From Pedobacter sp. BS3 (lineage in GTDB: Bacteria > Bacteroidota > Bacteroidia > Sphingobacteriales > Sphingobacteriaceae), in assembly GCF_008274585.1 (NCBI RefSeq), contig NZ_VTRT01000003.1, positions 62,001-126,000 on the forward strand: a DNA stretch of 64,000 nt, written 5' to 3'. The notes under the pieces were generated by a model. It was not told the origin of the DNA and did not search any database. It worked only from the letters and a program-made list of their open reading frames with translations. A program made the position numbers and the translations under genes. Positions 5,939 through 16,500 of the stretch are shown here, piece after piece (positions within the stretch are counted from its first letter, which is position 1; each line of letters opens with the position of its first letter).

Positions 5939-8900
5939 TTATGCATGTTCAGTTGCTGGTTGCAGCACAGCTTGTTCGTTTGGCTTTTTGCCCAACTTTT
6001 TCCTGATCCAGTTTTTCACATTAATACGTATTAAATACATACATGGAACTAATATCAGGGTCAGGAATGTTCCGAAAGCCAAACCGAATATCATGGTCCA
6101 CGATAATGGCCCCCAGAAAGCTACGTTATCGCCACCCAGGTAAATGTGCGGATTGAGTTCGGTGAACAATGCTACAAAGTCTATATTGAATCCTATTGCC
6201 AACGGCAGCAGACCCAATATAGCGGCAATAGCCGTTAAAATTACCGGCGTCATCCGGGTACGACCGGCCTCTACAGCCGCTTCATAGCCCGACATCCCTT
6301 GCACCATCATATAATCTGAGAACTCTACCAGCAAAATACCGTTACGTACCACCACACCGGCCAGGGCTATAATTCCGACCATGGTCATTACAATCACAAA
6401 GCTCATGTTAAAGATTGACAAGCCTAACAGCACACCGATGATACTAAAGAATATCTCGCTCAGGATGATGAGGGTTTTACCCACCGAGTTAAACAGCAGG
6501 ATCAGGATCAGCACGATCATCCCAATGGCCGAAAGTAATGCTCCAAATAAGAATGAAGCAGCTTCTTTCTGGTCTTCCTGCTCACCGGCCATTTTTATGG
6601 TTACCCCTGCCGGAGCCTTGAAACTGTTGATATTTCGCTGTATAGCGGCTACCACCTCATTGGCGTTATATCCGGTAAGCACGTTTGACGACAATATAAT
6701 GATGCGTTTTTGCTGCTTACGTTTGATGCCGCCATACGAGTTTACATAATTCACATCAGCTACAGCTGAAACGGGAACCTGCCTGATCTGACCGCCCATT
6801 GCCATATCCCGGTAGGTCATTTTCATGTTGCGCAAGGCATCTATACTGTTACGCTGCGATTCTATGGCCCGTACATTGATCGGGTAATCCTCTTTCTGGT
6901 CATGGAATTTGGAAGCCTCGGCACCATATATTGCTGCTCCCAGGTTTTGTGCAATCTGGTTCGATGTAATATTTTGCCGGTTGGCACGCTCACGGTCAAC
7001 ATCGAATACTACTTCGGGCTTATTATTCTGAAAATCAGATTTCAGCTCTTCAACACCCTCAATGTTCTTTTTAACCAGATAGTTTTTTAAACGTTCTGAA
7101 GCTTTGACCAGCGTATCCAGGTTATCGCCTGTAATTTCAATACTGATAGGCTTTTGCGTTGGCGGGCCGCCCTGCTCCTGCGCTACACTGATTTCGGCGC
7201 CAGGTATTCCCTGCACAGCATTCCGTATTTTCGACAAATATTGCTTGGTATCAGCCCCGTTACGCTTGCCGTATTCCACAAAGGCAACAGTCACCTTACC
7301 TTTATTCGGGTAATTTCCCTGGTCTTCATCCTGCGGGTCGGTCACCCCGATAGTCACGTTTGAAATAATGGAAGATACTGCAGGATCGATTTTGCCGTCT
7401 TTATTGGTTACCGCTTTCGTTACGCGATCTTCTACCTGTTTGGTTACCTGGTTGGTGTAAGCCTGATCGGTACCTACGGGCAACGAAATATATACATATA
7501 CAAAGTTAGGGTCTGCCGATGGGAAAAACTCTACTTTGGGATTACGAACAATGGTAAACCCGATGGCAACAAAGAACAGCCCGAACGTTCCTAACAGGGT
7601 TGTCCACGGGCGATGCAGGAACCAAACCAGGCGTTTTACGTACCAGCCCTGGAACTTCGGCCAGGCGTTTTCCTGGAAACGCTTAATAATTCCTTCGAGC
7701 ACAAAATGATGGAGCAGGTACAGCACCAGCATGAAAACCACGAAGTTGCCTATACCTATATTGATCAGGTAACCAATTATTGCGAAAATGGCAAAACCAA
7801 TTACTGTACGTTTCACCTTACGATCAAAGGTCGGTTTGCCATGTTCATGCTCCTGATGAGGCTTCATGAAATCAACGGCAAAAACCGGATTGATGATGTA
7901 GGCCACAATAAGCGACGCGACCAGGGTAACAATCAGGGTTGCCGGCAGGAAGAACATGAACTTACCGATAATACTGTTCCAGAACAGCAGGGGCACAAAC
8001 GGAGCCAACGTGGTCAGGGTTCCCGAAAGTACGGGCATGAACACTTCGCCAGCCGCGATTTTAGCAGCCTTTACAATCGGCACTTCCCCGTTATTAAAAA
8101 TTCGGTGTGTATTTTCAATCACCACAATGGCATCGTCTACCACAATACCCAGAGCCAGCAGCAGCGAGAAGAGCACGATCATGTTCAGCGTAAACGAAAA
8201 CCCGAATATCCCGCCCAGGGCCGGCATGGCAAGGAAAGCCAGGAAGCATGAAATAGGAACAGACAATGCCACAAACACGGCATTAGTTACGCCCATAAAG
8301 AACATCAGGATAACGGTTACCAGTATAAAGCCGATAATAATGGTATTTATCAGATCGTGCAGTGTAACACGGGTCTGGTCAGACTGGTCGCCGGTAATGG
8401 TCACCTTTAAACCTCTTGGAAGTTCGGTTTTCTGCATTTCGGTAATCAGATCCCGTATCTTATCCGATGCCTCGATCAGGTTCTGACCACTGCGTTTTAC
8501 TACGTTCAGCGTGATCACATTTTTGCCATATAACCGGGCATAGCTTTCCTGTGTCTTAAAATCATCCTTTACCTCGGCAATATCACGCAGGTAAATAGCT
8601 TTCCCCGACGGATTTTCAATAACCAGGTTATTGATCTGGTCGGCAGCTTTAAAGTCCATCTTTACGTTAATGGTTCGACGTACACCATCAATGGGCACAG
8701 TCCCGCCAGATGACGTAATATTTTCATTGCCTACAGCCTGAATAATATCGGCGAAGCCCAATTGAGCTGCCGCCATCTTGTTCAGATCAACATTAATTTG
8801 TATCTCGCGGTCAAGCGCTCCCACAATATCTACCTTTGATATTTCGGGGAAGCTTTCAATGCGCTCCTGCAAACCATCGGCATACTCTTTTAACCGTTTC

Positions 8901-9376
8901 AGGTTATAATCTCCCGAAAGGTTAATATACATGATGGGCAAATCCGAAAGGTTAATGTCAATTACCTGCGGCTCCTTAAAGCGGCTGTCGCCTTGTGGAA
9001 GATCCGGCCGGGCTTTATCCACAGCATCCTGCACACGCTGCTTAGCCACCGTTTTATCCACATTAATATCAAACTCGGCGGTAATGAACGAGTAATCCTG
9101 GTAAGAGTTTGAGGTCAGCTTTTTTAGTCCTTGCGTAGACTTTAACTGCTTCTCAATCTGCTTGGTAACCAGCTTCTCCATATTTTCGGGCGATGTCCCC
9201 GGATATACGGTCTGTACAAATACCTTTGGTATCTGCACCTCGGGAAAGTTCTCTTTGGGCAGGTTTACATACCCGATAAGCCCCATAACGGCGATAATAA
9301 ACGTAAGCACATAAATGGCCGTTTTATTATCAATGGCCCAGCTTGACGGCTTAAATTCTTTTTCTATGTCTTTCAT
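5939..9376 (-). CDS. RND multidrug efflux pump inner-membrane protein (HAE-1/AcrB-like)
   Basis: Proton-driven exporter that forms the inner-membrane trimer of a tripartite drug pump. It shows the RND duplication: TM1 at about 20-38, first periplasmic porter domain, TM2-6 at about 341-500 with the proton-relay pair Asp414-Asp415 (GIVVDDAIVVIENTH), then TM7, a second porter domain and TM8-12. At 1145 residues it is about 100 longer than AcrB. Part of the excess is a segment at about 505-570 with two extra hydrophobic stretches (VIGFAIFAIIGYLINIG, FVVFMLVLYLLHHFVL) between TM6 and TM7. It is the last gene of the tetR-tolC-mfp-rnd operon, with a 186-bp gap before it that contains a hairpin repeat. 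Family certain; substrate unknown. Confidence 0.95.
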   Translation of the reverse strand: MKDIEKEFKPSSWAIDNKTAIYVLTFIIAVMGLIGYVNLPKENFPEVQIPKVFVQTVYPGTSPENMEKLVTKQIEKQLKSTQGLKKLTSNSYQDYSFITAEFDINVDKTVAKQRVQDAVDKARPDLPQGDSRFKEPQVIDINLSDLPIMYINLSGDYNLKRLKEYADGLQERIESFPEISKVDIVGALDREIQINVDLNKMAAAQLGFADIIQAVGNENITSSGGTVPIDGVRRTINVKMDFKAADQINNLVIENPSGKAIYLRDIAEVKDDFKTQESYARLYGKNVITLNVVKRSGQNLIEASDKIRDLITEMQKTELPRGLKVTITGDQSDQTRVTLHDLINTIIIGFILVTVILMFFMGVTNAVFVALSVPISCFLAFLAMPALGGIFGFSFTLNMIVLFSLLLALGIVVDDAIVVIENTHRIFNNGEVPIVKAAKIAAGEVFMPVLSGTLTTLAPFVPLLFWNSIIGKFMFFLPATLIVTLVASLIVAYIINPVFAVDFMKPHQEHEHGKPTFDRKVKRTVIGFAIFAIIGYLINIGIGNFVVFMLVLYLLHHFVLEGIIKRFQENAWPKFQGWYVKRLVWFLHRPWTTLLGTFGLFFVAIGFTIVRNPKVEFFPSADPNFVYVYISLPVGTDQAYTNQVTKQVEDRVTKAVTNKDGKIDPAVSSIISNVTIGVTDPQDEDQGNYPNKGKVTVAFVEYGKRNGADTKQYLSKIRNAVQGIPGAEISVAQEQGGPPTQKPISIEITGDNLDTLVKASERLKNYLVKKNIEGVEELKSDFQNNKPEVVFDVDRERANRQNITSNQIAQNLGAAIYGAEASKFHDQKEDYPINVRAIESQRNSIDALRNMKMTYRDMAMGGQIRQVPVSAVADVNYVNSYGGIKRKQQKRIIILSSNVLTGYNANEVVAAIQRNINSFKAPAGVTIKMAGEQEDQKEAASFLFGALLSAIGMIVLILILLFNSVGKTLIILSEIFFSIIGVLLGLSIFNMSFVIVMTMVGIIALAGVVVRNGILLVEFSDYMMVQGMSGYEAAVEAGRTRMTPVILTAIAAILGLLPLAIGFNIDFVALFTELNPHIYLGGDNVAFWGPLSWTMIFGLAFGTFLTLILVPCMYLIRINVKNWIRKKLGKKPNEQAVLQPATEHA

Positions 9377-9403
9377 GCTATACTTAAGTCAAAATTCAAA
9401 AGT

Positions 9404-9466
9404 TGAATCCCGTATCCCGAATGGTCGGGAGAAAAATTCCCCCGAGTAATTCGGGGTTCGGGATCA
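9404..9466. repeat. Hairpin-forming interspersed repeat inside the efflux operon
   Basis: The gap between mfp and rnd (9377-9562) contains CCCGTATCCCGAATGGTCGGGAG-like text and a second hairpin around CCCCGAGTAATTCGGGG (shown here in two separate pieces). The second shares its CCCCCGAG(T/C)AATTCGGG core with 23151-23170, so it is a dispersed element of this genome. It could lower expression of the last gene, which is inference. Confidence 0.5.
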
Positions 9467-9562
9467 AAAGCCAAAACAGATAACAGACTTAAAATCAACA
9501 ATATGAAAACCGATTTTATACATCTGTCTATATTTGACATAATCCTATTGATACCTTTATAA

Positions 9563-10657
9563 TTACTCTACGATATTCACCTGATCGCCTTCTTCCAGCT
9601 CCTGGGCTCCTTCAACAATCACCTTATCGCCGGTTTTTAAACCTGAAAGCACTTCGGTTTTGCCGCCATACGTATTGCCAATTTTTATATCGGCTTTTTT
9701 GGCTTTATTGCCTTCGGCAAGAAATACAAATGTGCCCTGCCCGGTTTTCTGTATCGCTTTAAGCGGAACGGTAATGGCATTAGCTTTCTTATAGCCTACA
9801 ATGTTCAGCTCGGCGGTCATATTAGGTTTCAGATTTTTCTTAGCGGGAAGTTTAACTTCAACATTAAAGCTTCGTGAGCTGGGATCAATTACTTTTGATG
9901 CGTAGCTGATGGTTGTGCTCACCGAATCAGCAGCATCCGGAATTTTAACCAGCACGCGATCGCCCTGGTTCACCATTCCGGCGTACGATTCTGCCACGCC
10001 GGCTTTAACTTTTAGCTTGTTAAGGTTAACAATGCGCAAGCCCTGCATTCCGGGTTGTATTGCCTGGCCTATTTTTAAATCCATCTGGTCTACCGTGCCA
10101 TCAATAGGCGATACCATACGATACATGGATGCCTGTGCCTTTAATGTTGATAGCTGACGTTGTGCAACATCGCGGTTTGTTTTGGCCTGAAGATATTGTA
10201 CTTCGGTGCCTATTTTCTGATCCCACAGGTTTTTCTGACGCTCATACAGGGTATTGGTTAACTGCACCTGGCTTTCGGCCTGGGCTATCTGCTGTTGCAT
10301 GGCCTTGTTATCTAATTGCACCAGCACCTGACCTTTATGTACCTGCTGACCAGCCTTTACATAAATGTTGGTTATTACCCCGCCCATTTCAGCGTTAGCT
10401 GTTACATTCTCGTCGGCATCTATGGTTCCCTGTACCTGGATATAGGTGGTAAACGGAGCCGGTGCAATGGCAATTGCCGAAACATCTATGGTACGCGTAG
10501 AATCTTTAGTGCCCATTTCAGCTTCCAGCTTTTCTATTTTCTGGGCAATTTCGGCTTGCTGCTTTTTGAGCTTAGCCAGCTCTGCCTGTTTATTTTGTGG
10601 CTTATTTCCGCATGAGTAGAGGAAAACAAGCAATAATAAGTAAGTTACGTGTTTCAT
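9563..10657 (-). CDS. Periplasmic adaptor (membrane fusion protein) of the RND pump, lipoprotein
   Basis: Links the RND pump to the outer-membrane channel. The N-terminus is a lipoprotein signal with lipobox LYSC (Cys16), so the mature protein is lipid-anchored. A coiled-coil-like run of Lys/Glu/Gln follows (about 25-48, KQAELAKLKKQQAEIAQKIEKL region). Then come the canonical adaptor parts: a beta-barrel strand set, the lipoyl half-motif (GGVITNIYVKAGQQVHKGQ), an alpha-helical hairpin (MQQQIAQAESQVQL to about 180), the second lipoyl half (YRMVSPIDGTVDQ), and a C-terminal membrane-proximal domain. At 364 residues the length is normal. The gene starts 19 bases after tolC ends and is in the same operon. 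Secure family call. Confidence 0.93.
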   Translation of the reverse strand: MKHVTYLLLLVFLYSCGNKPQNKQAELAKLKKQQAEIAQKIEKLEAEMGTKDSTRTIDVSAIAIAPAPFTTYIQVQGTIDADENVTANAEMGGVITNIYVKAGQQVHKGQVLVQLDNKAMQQQIAQAESQVQLTNTLYERQKNLWDQKIGTEVQYLQAKTNRDVAQRQLSTLKAQASMYRMVSPIDGTVDQMDLKIGQAIQPGMQGLRIVNLNKLKVKAGVAESYAGMVNQGDRVLVKIPDAADSVSTTISYASKVIDPSSRSFNVEVKLPAKKNLKPNMTAELNIVGYKKANAITVPLKAIQKTGQGTFVFLAEGNKAKKADIKIGNTYGGKTEVLSGLKTGDKVIVEGAQELEEGDQVNIVE

Positions 10658-10676
10658 GTTTTTTATTGAGATATGA

Positions 10677-12092
10677 TTATTTAATATTTCCGTATGCTTT
10701 GTTTAAATCAACTTTACTAACCAGTGCATTATATAATGCCTCGATATAGTTTACTTCGGCTGTTTCCAGCGATGTTTGCGCCTGGGTTACTTCAACGCTT
10801 GAACCCACGCCCTGCTGGTATTTGATCTTGGATACCCGCAACACCTCGTTAGCCAGATCCATGTTCTTTTTCTGGTTATTGAGCGAATTGATGTTATTGC
10901 GGAAATTGATCCGGGCCTGCTCTACTTCGAGGTTGATACCATTTTTGGCATTCAGCAGGGTATTTTTACTTTTTTCAACCTCTACTTTGGCCTGCCGAAC
11001 CTGGTTTAAACGCTGTAATCCGCTAAAAATGGGCACGTTTAATTGTAAACCGACAACAGTAGTGGGATAGCTGGTGTCGTACAATTTTTTAAATGAGTTT
11101 TCCTGGTACATTAATGAGCTGCTTCCAAATGCCGCCAACGATGGCAGATACTGGCTTTTATACCGTTTCAGATCCAACTGGTTCAATTTTAACTGAGTTT
11201 CCAATAACTGATACTCTATCCTGTTCCGGTAAGCGGTTGTATCGGTTGTCGCGGCAAGCTCGCCTTCATCCAGTTTGATATCTTCTATCTTTTCCGGGAT
11301 GATCAGCATGTCGGAAACCGGCATACCCATCTGGAATTTGAGCATCTGGTAGCCTAAGGCCATTGACCGTATGGCGTTATCGCGATTGGTTATCAGGTTA
11401 TTGTACTGTACGGTGAGCCTGTCAACATCTACCTTTTCTGCAAAGCCTTGTTTGTTTAACGCGGTGGTTTCGTCAAGCTGCTGCTTCAGCGTTTTAATAT
11501 TAGCATCAAATAACCTGATCTGCTGATCGCTTACCAAAACCTGGTAATAGGCTTTCGATACGGCCGCGTTTGTTTCCACACGGGTACGGGCATAGCTTCT
11601 GCTGGATAGTTCCTTGTATGTTTTTGATGCCTGCAGCCCTACTAAATAACTTCCGTCAAATAGCAACTGCGTTACATTCAATCCTAAGCTTGAATTGTAT
11701 TTCTGCTGGAATGAAACTTCCTGCGTACCGCCTAAGTTGGAGGGCATGGTTATAGGCTGACCGTTAGCGTCGCGGATATCCTCATTTTTAATTACGCCAT
11801 AAATTGCCTGGCTGATAAAATCGGGAAACAAGATGGTAGGACTTTTCACGTAATCCTGAAAATCGGCTTTTCCGCTAATTTGCGGCAGGCCAATGCCAAT
11901 AGTTTCTTTTACTTTATACTCTGCTTTTTTAATATCCAGTGCAGCATTTTTCATATCTACCTGGTGCTCATAGGCGTAATCAATACATTGCTGTAAGTTA
12001 AATGTATGGGTACGGCTGGTATCGGGCTGCTGGGCATATAAACTTATCCCCGGAAGCAGCAGTGAATATGCTATAAGAAATAGTCGCTTCAT
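10677..12092 (-). CDS. TolC-family outer-membrane efflux channel
   Basis: Outer-membrane exit duct of the tripartite pump. A signal peptide (MKRLFLIAYSLLLPGISLYA) is followed by two OEP repeats, each giving long amphipathic helices and a pair of barrel strands. The first starts FNLQQCIDYAYEHQVDMKNA and the second has LNVPIFSGLQRLNQVRQAK. Residue count is 471, typical for the family. The start ATG at 12092 gives the signal peptide directly. It lies between tetR (40 bases upstream) and the adaptor (19 bases downstream), so this operon supplies its own exit channel. Nothing unusual in the sequence. Confidence 0.93.
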   Translation of the reverse strand: MKRLFLIAYSLLLPGISLYAQQPDTSRTHTFNLQQCIDYAYEHQVDMKNAALDIKKAEYKVKETIGIGLPQISGKADFQDYVKSPTILFPDFISQAIYGVIKNEDIRDANGQPITMPSNLGGTQEVSFQQKYNSSLGLNVTQLLFDGSYLVGLQASKTYKELSSRSYARTRVETNAAVSKAYYQVLVSDQQIRLFDANIKTLKQQLDETTALNKQGFAEKVDVDRLTVQYNNLITNRDNAIRSMALGYQMLKFQMGMPVSDMLIIPEKIEDIKLDEGELAATTDTTAYRNRIEYQLLETQLKLNQLDLKRYKSQYLPSLAAFGSSSLMYQENSFKKLYDTSYPTTVVGLQLNVPIFSGLQRLNQVRQAKVEVEKSKNTLLNAKNGINLEVEQARINFRNNINSLNNQKKNMDLANEVLRVSKIKYQQGVGSSVEVTQAQTSLETAEVNYIEALYNALVSKVDLNKAYGNIK

Positions 12093-12132
12093 TGATTATT
12101 TGTTTTAAATAGTTGTGTCTCTGTTTATGCTT

Positions 12133-12756
12133 TTATTGTAGTTTATTAGCTTCAGTATTTTGTTTCAGTTTCTCAATCATTTTATATCCCTTAGCATTGC
12201 AAATGCCGTACAAATAATGCTCCGTTAATTCTACCATAACCTGCAGCACACTGTGTTTGCTGTCGGGATGCAGGCTCTGGTTAAACGCTACGTCAATCTG
12301 CTCAACCCGCATCATGGTTATAATTTCAAGGTTCATTTCAGTCCTGAAATAACCTTCTTTTATTCCGCGTTCCAGGTTAGCATATACTTTATCATACAAG
12401 CACTTTTCCCTGAACCTTTTAAACAGCAACCACGCATCCGGATGATATTTCTGCAAGTCGTAAAATAACATCACATGGGTATTAGACAACAAATGCTGCA
12501 TTTGTGTTACAGACAAATAAATTTCTTCTACCGCGTTGGTCGCAACCTGGCTGTTTTCGTCAATAATGCACATCTGACTTTGCAGCCGATTGTCTATTAA
12601 CTGATAAACCAGGTCACTTTTGTCTTTAAAATGCTGGTATATTGTTTTCTTTGATATGCCCAGATGCCTGGCTATATCATCCATGGTAACACTTTTTATG
12701 CCATAACGGCAAAATAAAGTATCGCATTCTGTCAATATCCGTTCTTTTACATCCAC
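12133..12756 (-). CDS. TetR-family repressor of the efflux operon
   Basis: One-component repressor with an N-terminal helix-turn-helix (about 5-50; VTMDDIARHLGISKKTIYQHF) and an all-helical ligand domain of ~155 residues. At 207 residues it fits the family. The frame opens with a GTG: upstream in-frame codons include no ATG, and the only nearby ATG is out of frame and stops after three codons. It is the first gene of tetR-tolC-mfp-rnd. A perfect palindrome covers the promoter 29 bases upstream, so the protein very probably represses the whole operon including itself and is released by a pump substrate. The last step follows from well-studied TetR/pump pairs, not from anything seen here. Confidence 0.92.
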   Translation of the reverse strand: MDVKERILTECDTLFCRYGIKSVTMDDIARHLGISKKTIYQHFKDKSDLVYQLIDNRLQSQMCIIDENSQVATNAVEEIYLSVTQMQHLLSNTHVMLFYDLQKYHPDAWLLFKRFREKCLYDKVYANLERGIKEGYFRTEMNLEIITMMRVEQIDVAFNQSLHPDSKHSVLQVMVELTEHYLYGICNAKGYKMIEKLKQNTEANKLQ

Positions 12757-12779
12757 ATCGTCAAACTTAAAAAGCGATG

Positions 12780-12820
12780 CAAAACTATGGAAACTTTTTT
12801 CAATTCAAAAGTTTCCATAG
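12780..12820 (-). promoter_or_regulatory. Promoter and 36-bp palindromic operator of the tetR-efflux operon
   Basis: Palindrome arms 12785-12798 (CTATGGAAACTTTT) and 12807-12820 are perfect 14-bp reverse complements around 8 bases. On the minus strand a -33-like TTTTG (12810-12806), an 18-base gap and an exact -7 box TAGTTTTG (12787-12780) lie inside or against the palindrome. A bound TetR dimer pair would therefore block the polymerase. Transcription would start near 12774, about 18 bases before the GTG. Confidence 0.75.
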
Positions 12821-12840
12821 CAAAATCATTAACTTTAGCT

Positions 12841-13209
12841 TTTAATTGCTTTGGTATGAAAAAAGATTGTTTACCTGTGTGAGGTTATCCAGCCCCCGTA
12901 GTCTTTTGCGGAGTAAAAGTCGGAAACTTATGGGTAATAGCCTAAGCCGGAGTTTAGCGTTATCGAACAGAACAACGGTTTTATATGAATTCTATACGGA
13001 GCTAACCAAAAAGCCCTCGTCACCCCTATCCTAAAGTTTCAGGAGAAGGATTTACGCCAGAAGTGCTTAGGAAGAAGATTTTGCTTCGCAGCTACTTCGT
13101 GGTCTCCTCTCCCGAGACTTCGGGATCGTCGAAATGACGCTGCTTTTTGACTTTTGGTCAGCCCTGTATCAGATAAAACCAGAGCAACGCAATAATTATA
13201 TTTGAATTA
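12841..13209. other. Gap between the efflux operon promoter and tatA with no supported gene
   Basis: Nothing protein-like on either strand. Position ~13107-13122 has a short hairpin (CCCGAGACTTCGGG) with trailing text of the kind found in dispersed repeats of this window. A 62-codon plus-strand frame at 12846-13034 looks random in composition. Confidence 0.4.
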
Positions 13210-13458
13210 TTAATCCTGGTTCTCAGGATCTTCCGAAGAAGCTTGTTCAGGGTGCTCATTTTTTGCTTTGTCGGCAAAGTTATTTATCTCTGAGTTCAGA
13301 TCACGCTTAATCCCTTCAGATGCATCCTTAAACTCCCGAATTCCTTTACCTAATCCCTTAGCAATTTCAGGTAATTTTTTACCACCGAATAGCAGCAGCA
13401 CAACAAATAATATCAGCATGAGCTCCGGTGTACCAATGTTTAGAAATAATAATATCAT
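13210..13458 (-). CDS. tatA: Twin-arginine translocase subunit TatA/E
   Basis: Small pore-forming subunit of the Tat pathway, which exports folded proteins across the inner membrane. The 82 residues show the family layout: one short N-terminal transmembrane helix (about 9-24, [13 protein letters not shown]), the [10 protein letters not shown] hinge, an amphipathic helix ([21 protein letters not shown]) lying on the membrane, and a charged disordered tail ([15 protein letters not shown]). The start ATG gives an N-terminal [12 protein letters not shown], typical for Bacteroidota TatA. No tatC is in the window, as is common when tat genes are dispersed. It is downstream of czcA on the same strand but separated by 108 bases that hold repeats, so it is probably transcribed separately. 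Confidence 0.92.
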   Translation of the reverse strand: MILLFLNIGTPELMLILFVVLLLFGGKKLPEIAKGLGKGIREFKDASEGIKRDLNSEINNFADKAKNEHPEQASSEDPENQD

Positions 13459-13548
13459 TCTTATTGTTTGTTAGTATTGTTAGAGTATTGAGTATCAATT
13501 ATTTAGTATCGAGTATCAAGGGCTGGGGCTATATTTTAACCTTATATA

Positions 13549-13576
13549 TAACGTACAACGTATAACTTACAACGTA
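13549..13576. repeat. Left copy of the 28-bp inverted repeat bracketing czcCBA
   Basis: Exact reverse complement of 19213-19240. The czcA stop codon (13567-13569) lies inside the repeat, so the repeat encodes the last residues (GTL) of the pump. Just beyond it, 13481-13520 carries gagtatcaa/gtatcgagtatcaag words that are also matched in inverted form next to the other copy. Confidence 0.85.
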
Positions 13577-16500
13577 CCAAGATGATGCTTCTGTACAGCT
13601 TTATTATACGCCCAGTAAAATATTACCGGGAATACAAATAGATTGAACAAAGTACCGCTTATCAGTCCGCTGATAACCACAATGGCTAGGGGTTTAGAGG
13701 CTTCAGAGCCGATACCTGTAGAGATTGCCGCCGGTAATAACCCGATGGCAGCCATCATAGCAGTCATAACAACCGGCCGGATGCGCACCTGCACCCCTTG
13801 CTTCAATGCATCTACCAGCGTAATGCCGGGGTGATGCCTCATCTCTTGTATGTTCGACTTAAATTTAGCGATAAGAATTACGCCGTTCTGTACGCAAATA
13901 CCAAATAACGCGATAAACCCTATCCCCGCCGATATGCTGAAATTAACGCCGGTGAACAGTAAGGCTAATATGCCTCCCATAATGGCAAAAGGCACATTAT
14001 TCAGCACCAGTAACGCGTCTTTCACATTACCAAACAATACAAAGAGGATAAAAAATATAATGAGCAAGCTCACAGGTACTACCTGCGAAAGACGTGCTGT
14101 AGCCCGTTGCTGGTTTTCAAAATCACCGGCCCACTCCAGGTGATAATCTTTATGAAGCTTTATCTGCGCATTAACTTTCTGACGGGCTTCCTGCACAGCG
14201 CTCCCCATATCACGGCCTCTTACCGAAAATTTAATCGCCCCGTAACGCTGGTGCTTATCCCGGTATATCATGCTTAGTCCTGTAATTTTACGGATGGTGG
14301 CAATTTCGCCTAAAGGCACTTTATTGCCGTTAAGGGCGGGTACACGCAGGGCGGCAATAGATTGCTCGTTATTCCTGAAATCTTCGGGATAGCGTATGCG
14401 CAAATCAAATTTACGTTCTCCTTCATAAATCTGTGTCGCGGCCTTCCCTCCTATGGCCATCTCTACTACAGCATTGGCATCGGCAGCCGTTACACCGTAC
14501 AGGGCCATTTTTTGCTGGTCCAGCTCAATACGTAATTCCGGCTGACCCAGGTTCCGCAAAATCCCCAGATCTTCAATACCTTTTACCTTTGCCAGGATAG
14601 CCATTATCTGCTCTTCCTGCTGCTCGATATAATGAAAATCCTCCCCGAACAATTTCACCACAATAGAGCCTTTTACACCCGATACCGCTTCTTCCACATT
14701 ATCCATAATGGGCTGCGAAAAATTCAGGTCGATACCGGGAAAAGCGCTTAATTTTTGCTGCATACGCTCAATAAGCTGCTCTTTGGTCTCCTTGCGTTTC
14801 CAGGTATTCTGCGGATAGATATCTACATGAAACTCTATATTATAAAAGCCGGTGGCATCGGTTCCGTCATTGGGGCGTCCCGTTTGCGATAATACCTGCT
14901 TCACCTCATCGAAGCTCAGAAATATCTTCCGGATATCATCAGCCATTTTTTTCGATTCGTCAAGCGAGATGCTCAGCGGCCCCGTAGCACGCACATAAAT
15001 AGAGCCCTCGTTCAGCTCGGGCAGGAACTCCGTTCCCAGCAGCTTGAAGCAAAACAAGCTGACACCCAGGGTCAATAATGCCACCACAACCACCATTTTC
15101 CTGAATTTAAAGCAGAAATGAGACAGGCACATGGCATTACGGATAAGTCCTTCTACAAAAATGTTGTGCTTCTCCCTGACATTCTTTTTCAGCAATACGC
15201 CGGACAAAGCAGGAACCAGCGTAAACGTAAATATCAACGCTCCAAGCAAGGCAAAGCCCAGTGTCCAGGCCAGGGGCGAGAACATCTTGCCTTCCACTTT
15301 TTCAAATGTAAAAATGGGCATCAGGCCGGTGATGATAATGAGCTTGGCAAAAAATATCCCTTTACCATTCTCCAGACAGGCTTTTTTGATAATGCCGGCT
15401 TTGCTCAGGCGGTTAAACCGTTCCATACCCGTTTGCCGGGCCTTATGGTCTAACGCCACAAATATACCTTCTACCATAACCACGGCCCCGTCTATAATAA
15501 TACCGAAGTCAATGGCGCCCATAGATAACAGGTTAGCCGACATTCCTTTAAGCTTGAGGCAGATAAAGGCAAACAGCAGAGCTAATGGTATGATAACGCC
15601 CACAACCAGCGTAGTGCGCCAATCGGCCATAAACAGGAATACAATCACGGTAACAAACAAAATCCCTTCAAGCATATTATGTATAACCGTATGCGAAGCC
15701 AGGTTTACCAGGTCTTCACGGTCATAAAACGGCTTTATCCTCACGTCATCAGGTAACGTATGCGTATTTAACTGCCTGATCTTTTCCTTGAGATTCCTGA
15801 TCACTTCGCTGGGATTTTCGCCCTTACGCATCACCACAATACCTTCCAGCACATCGGGATCCCTGTCGCGGCCTACCTGTCCCAAACGGGGTAATGATGA
15901 TTCCGTAACTTCGGCTATATTGCTCACATAAACCGGTGTCCCGTTAATGTTATCAACAATAATATTGTTGATCTCGCTGATATTATTCAATACCCCGATA
16001 CCCCGCACCACATACGCCTGACCGCTCTGCACAATAACATCGCCGCCAACGTTTACATTGCTTTTTGATACAGCTTCGTACAGCTCCAGCGGGGTCACAC
16101 CATATTGCATGGCTTTCTGGGCGTCAACAGTGATCTGGTAAGTCTTTACCTCGCCGCCAAAACTCACTACATCTGCCACGCCCGAAACGGACAGCAACTC
16201 ACGTTCTATTACCCAGTCTTGCAGGGTTTTCAATTCGCGTATGGATTTTTTATTACTGGTAAGCGTATAGCGGTAGATCTCACCGGTTGGGCCGGTGTTA
16301 GGCTGAATTTCCGGCTGTATACCTTCGGGCAGGTCGGCATCGGCAATATGATTATTCACCTGGACACGTGCAAACGCATAATCCACATCATCGTCAAATG
16401 CTATTTTAACCACCGAAAGCCCAAACAGCGATGACGACCGGATGGAGATTTTCTTCTCGGCCGGATTAAGCGCTATTTCAATGGGCCGGGTTACAAAACG

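Noticed and set aside
12846-13034. 62-codon plus-strand frame upstream of tatA
   Set aside because: No protein-like features, overlaps the region next to the efflux promoter and shows no leader or promoter.
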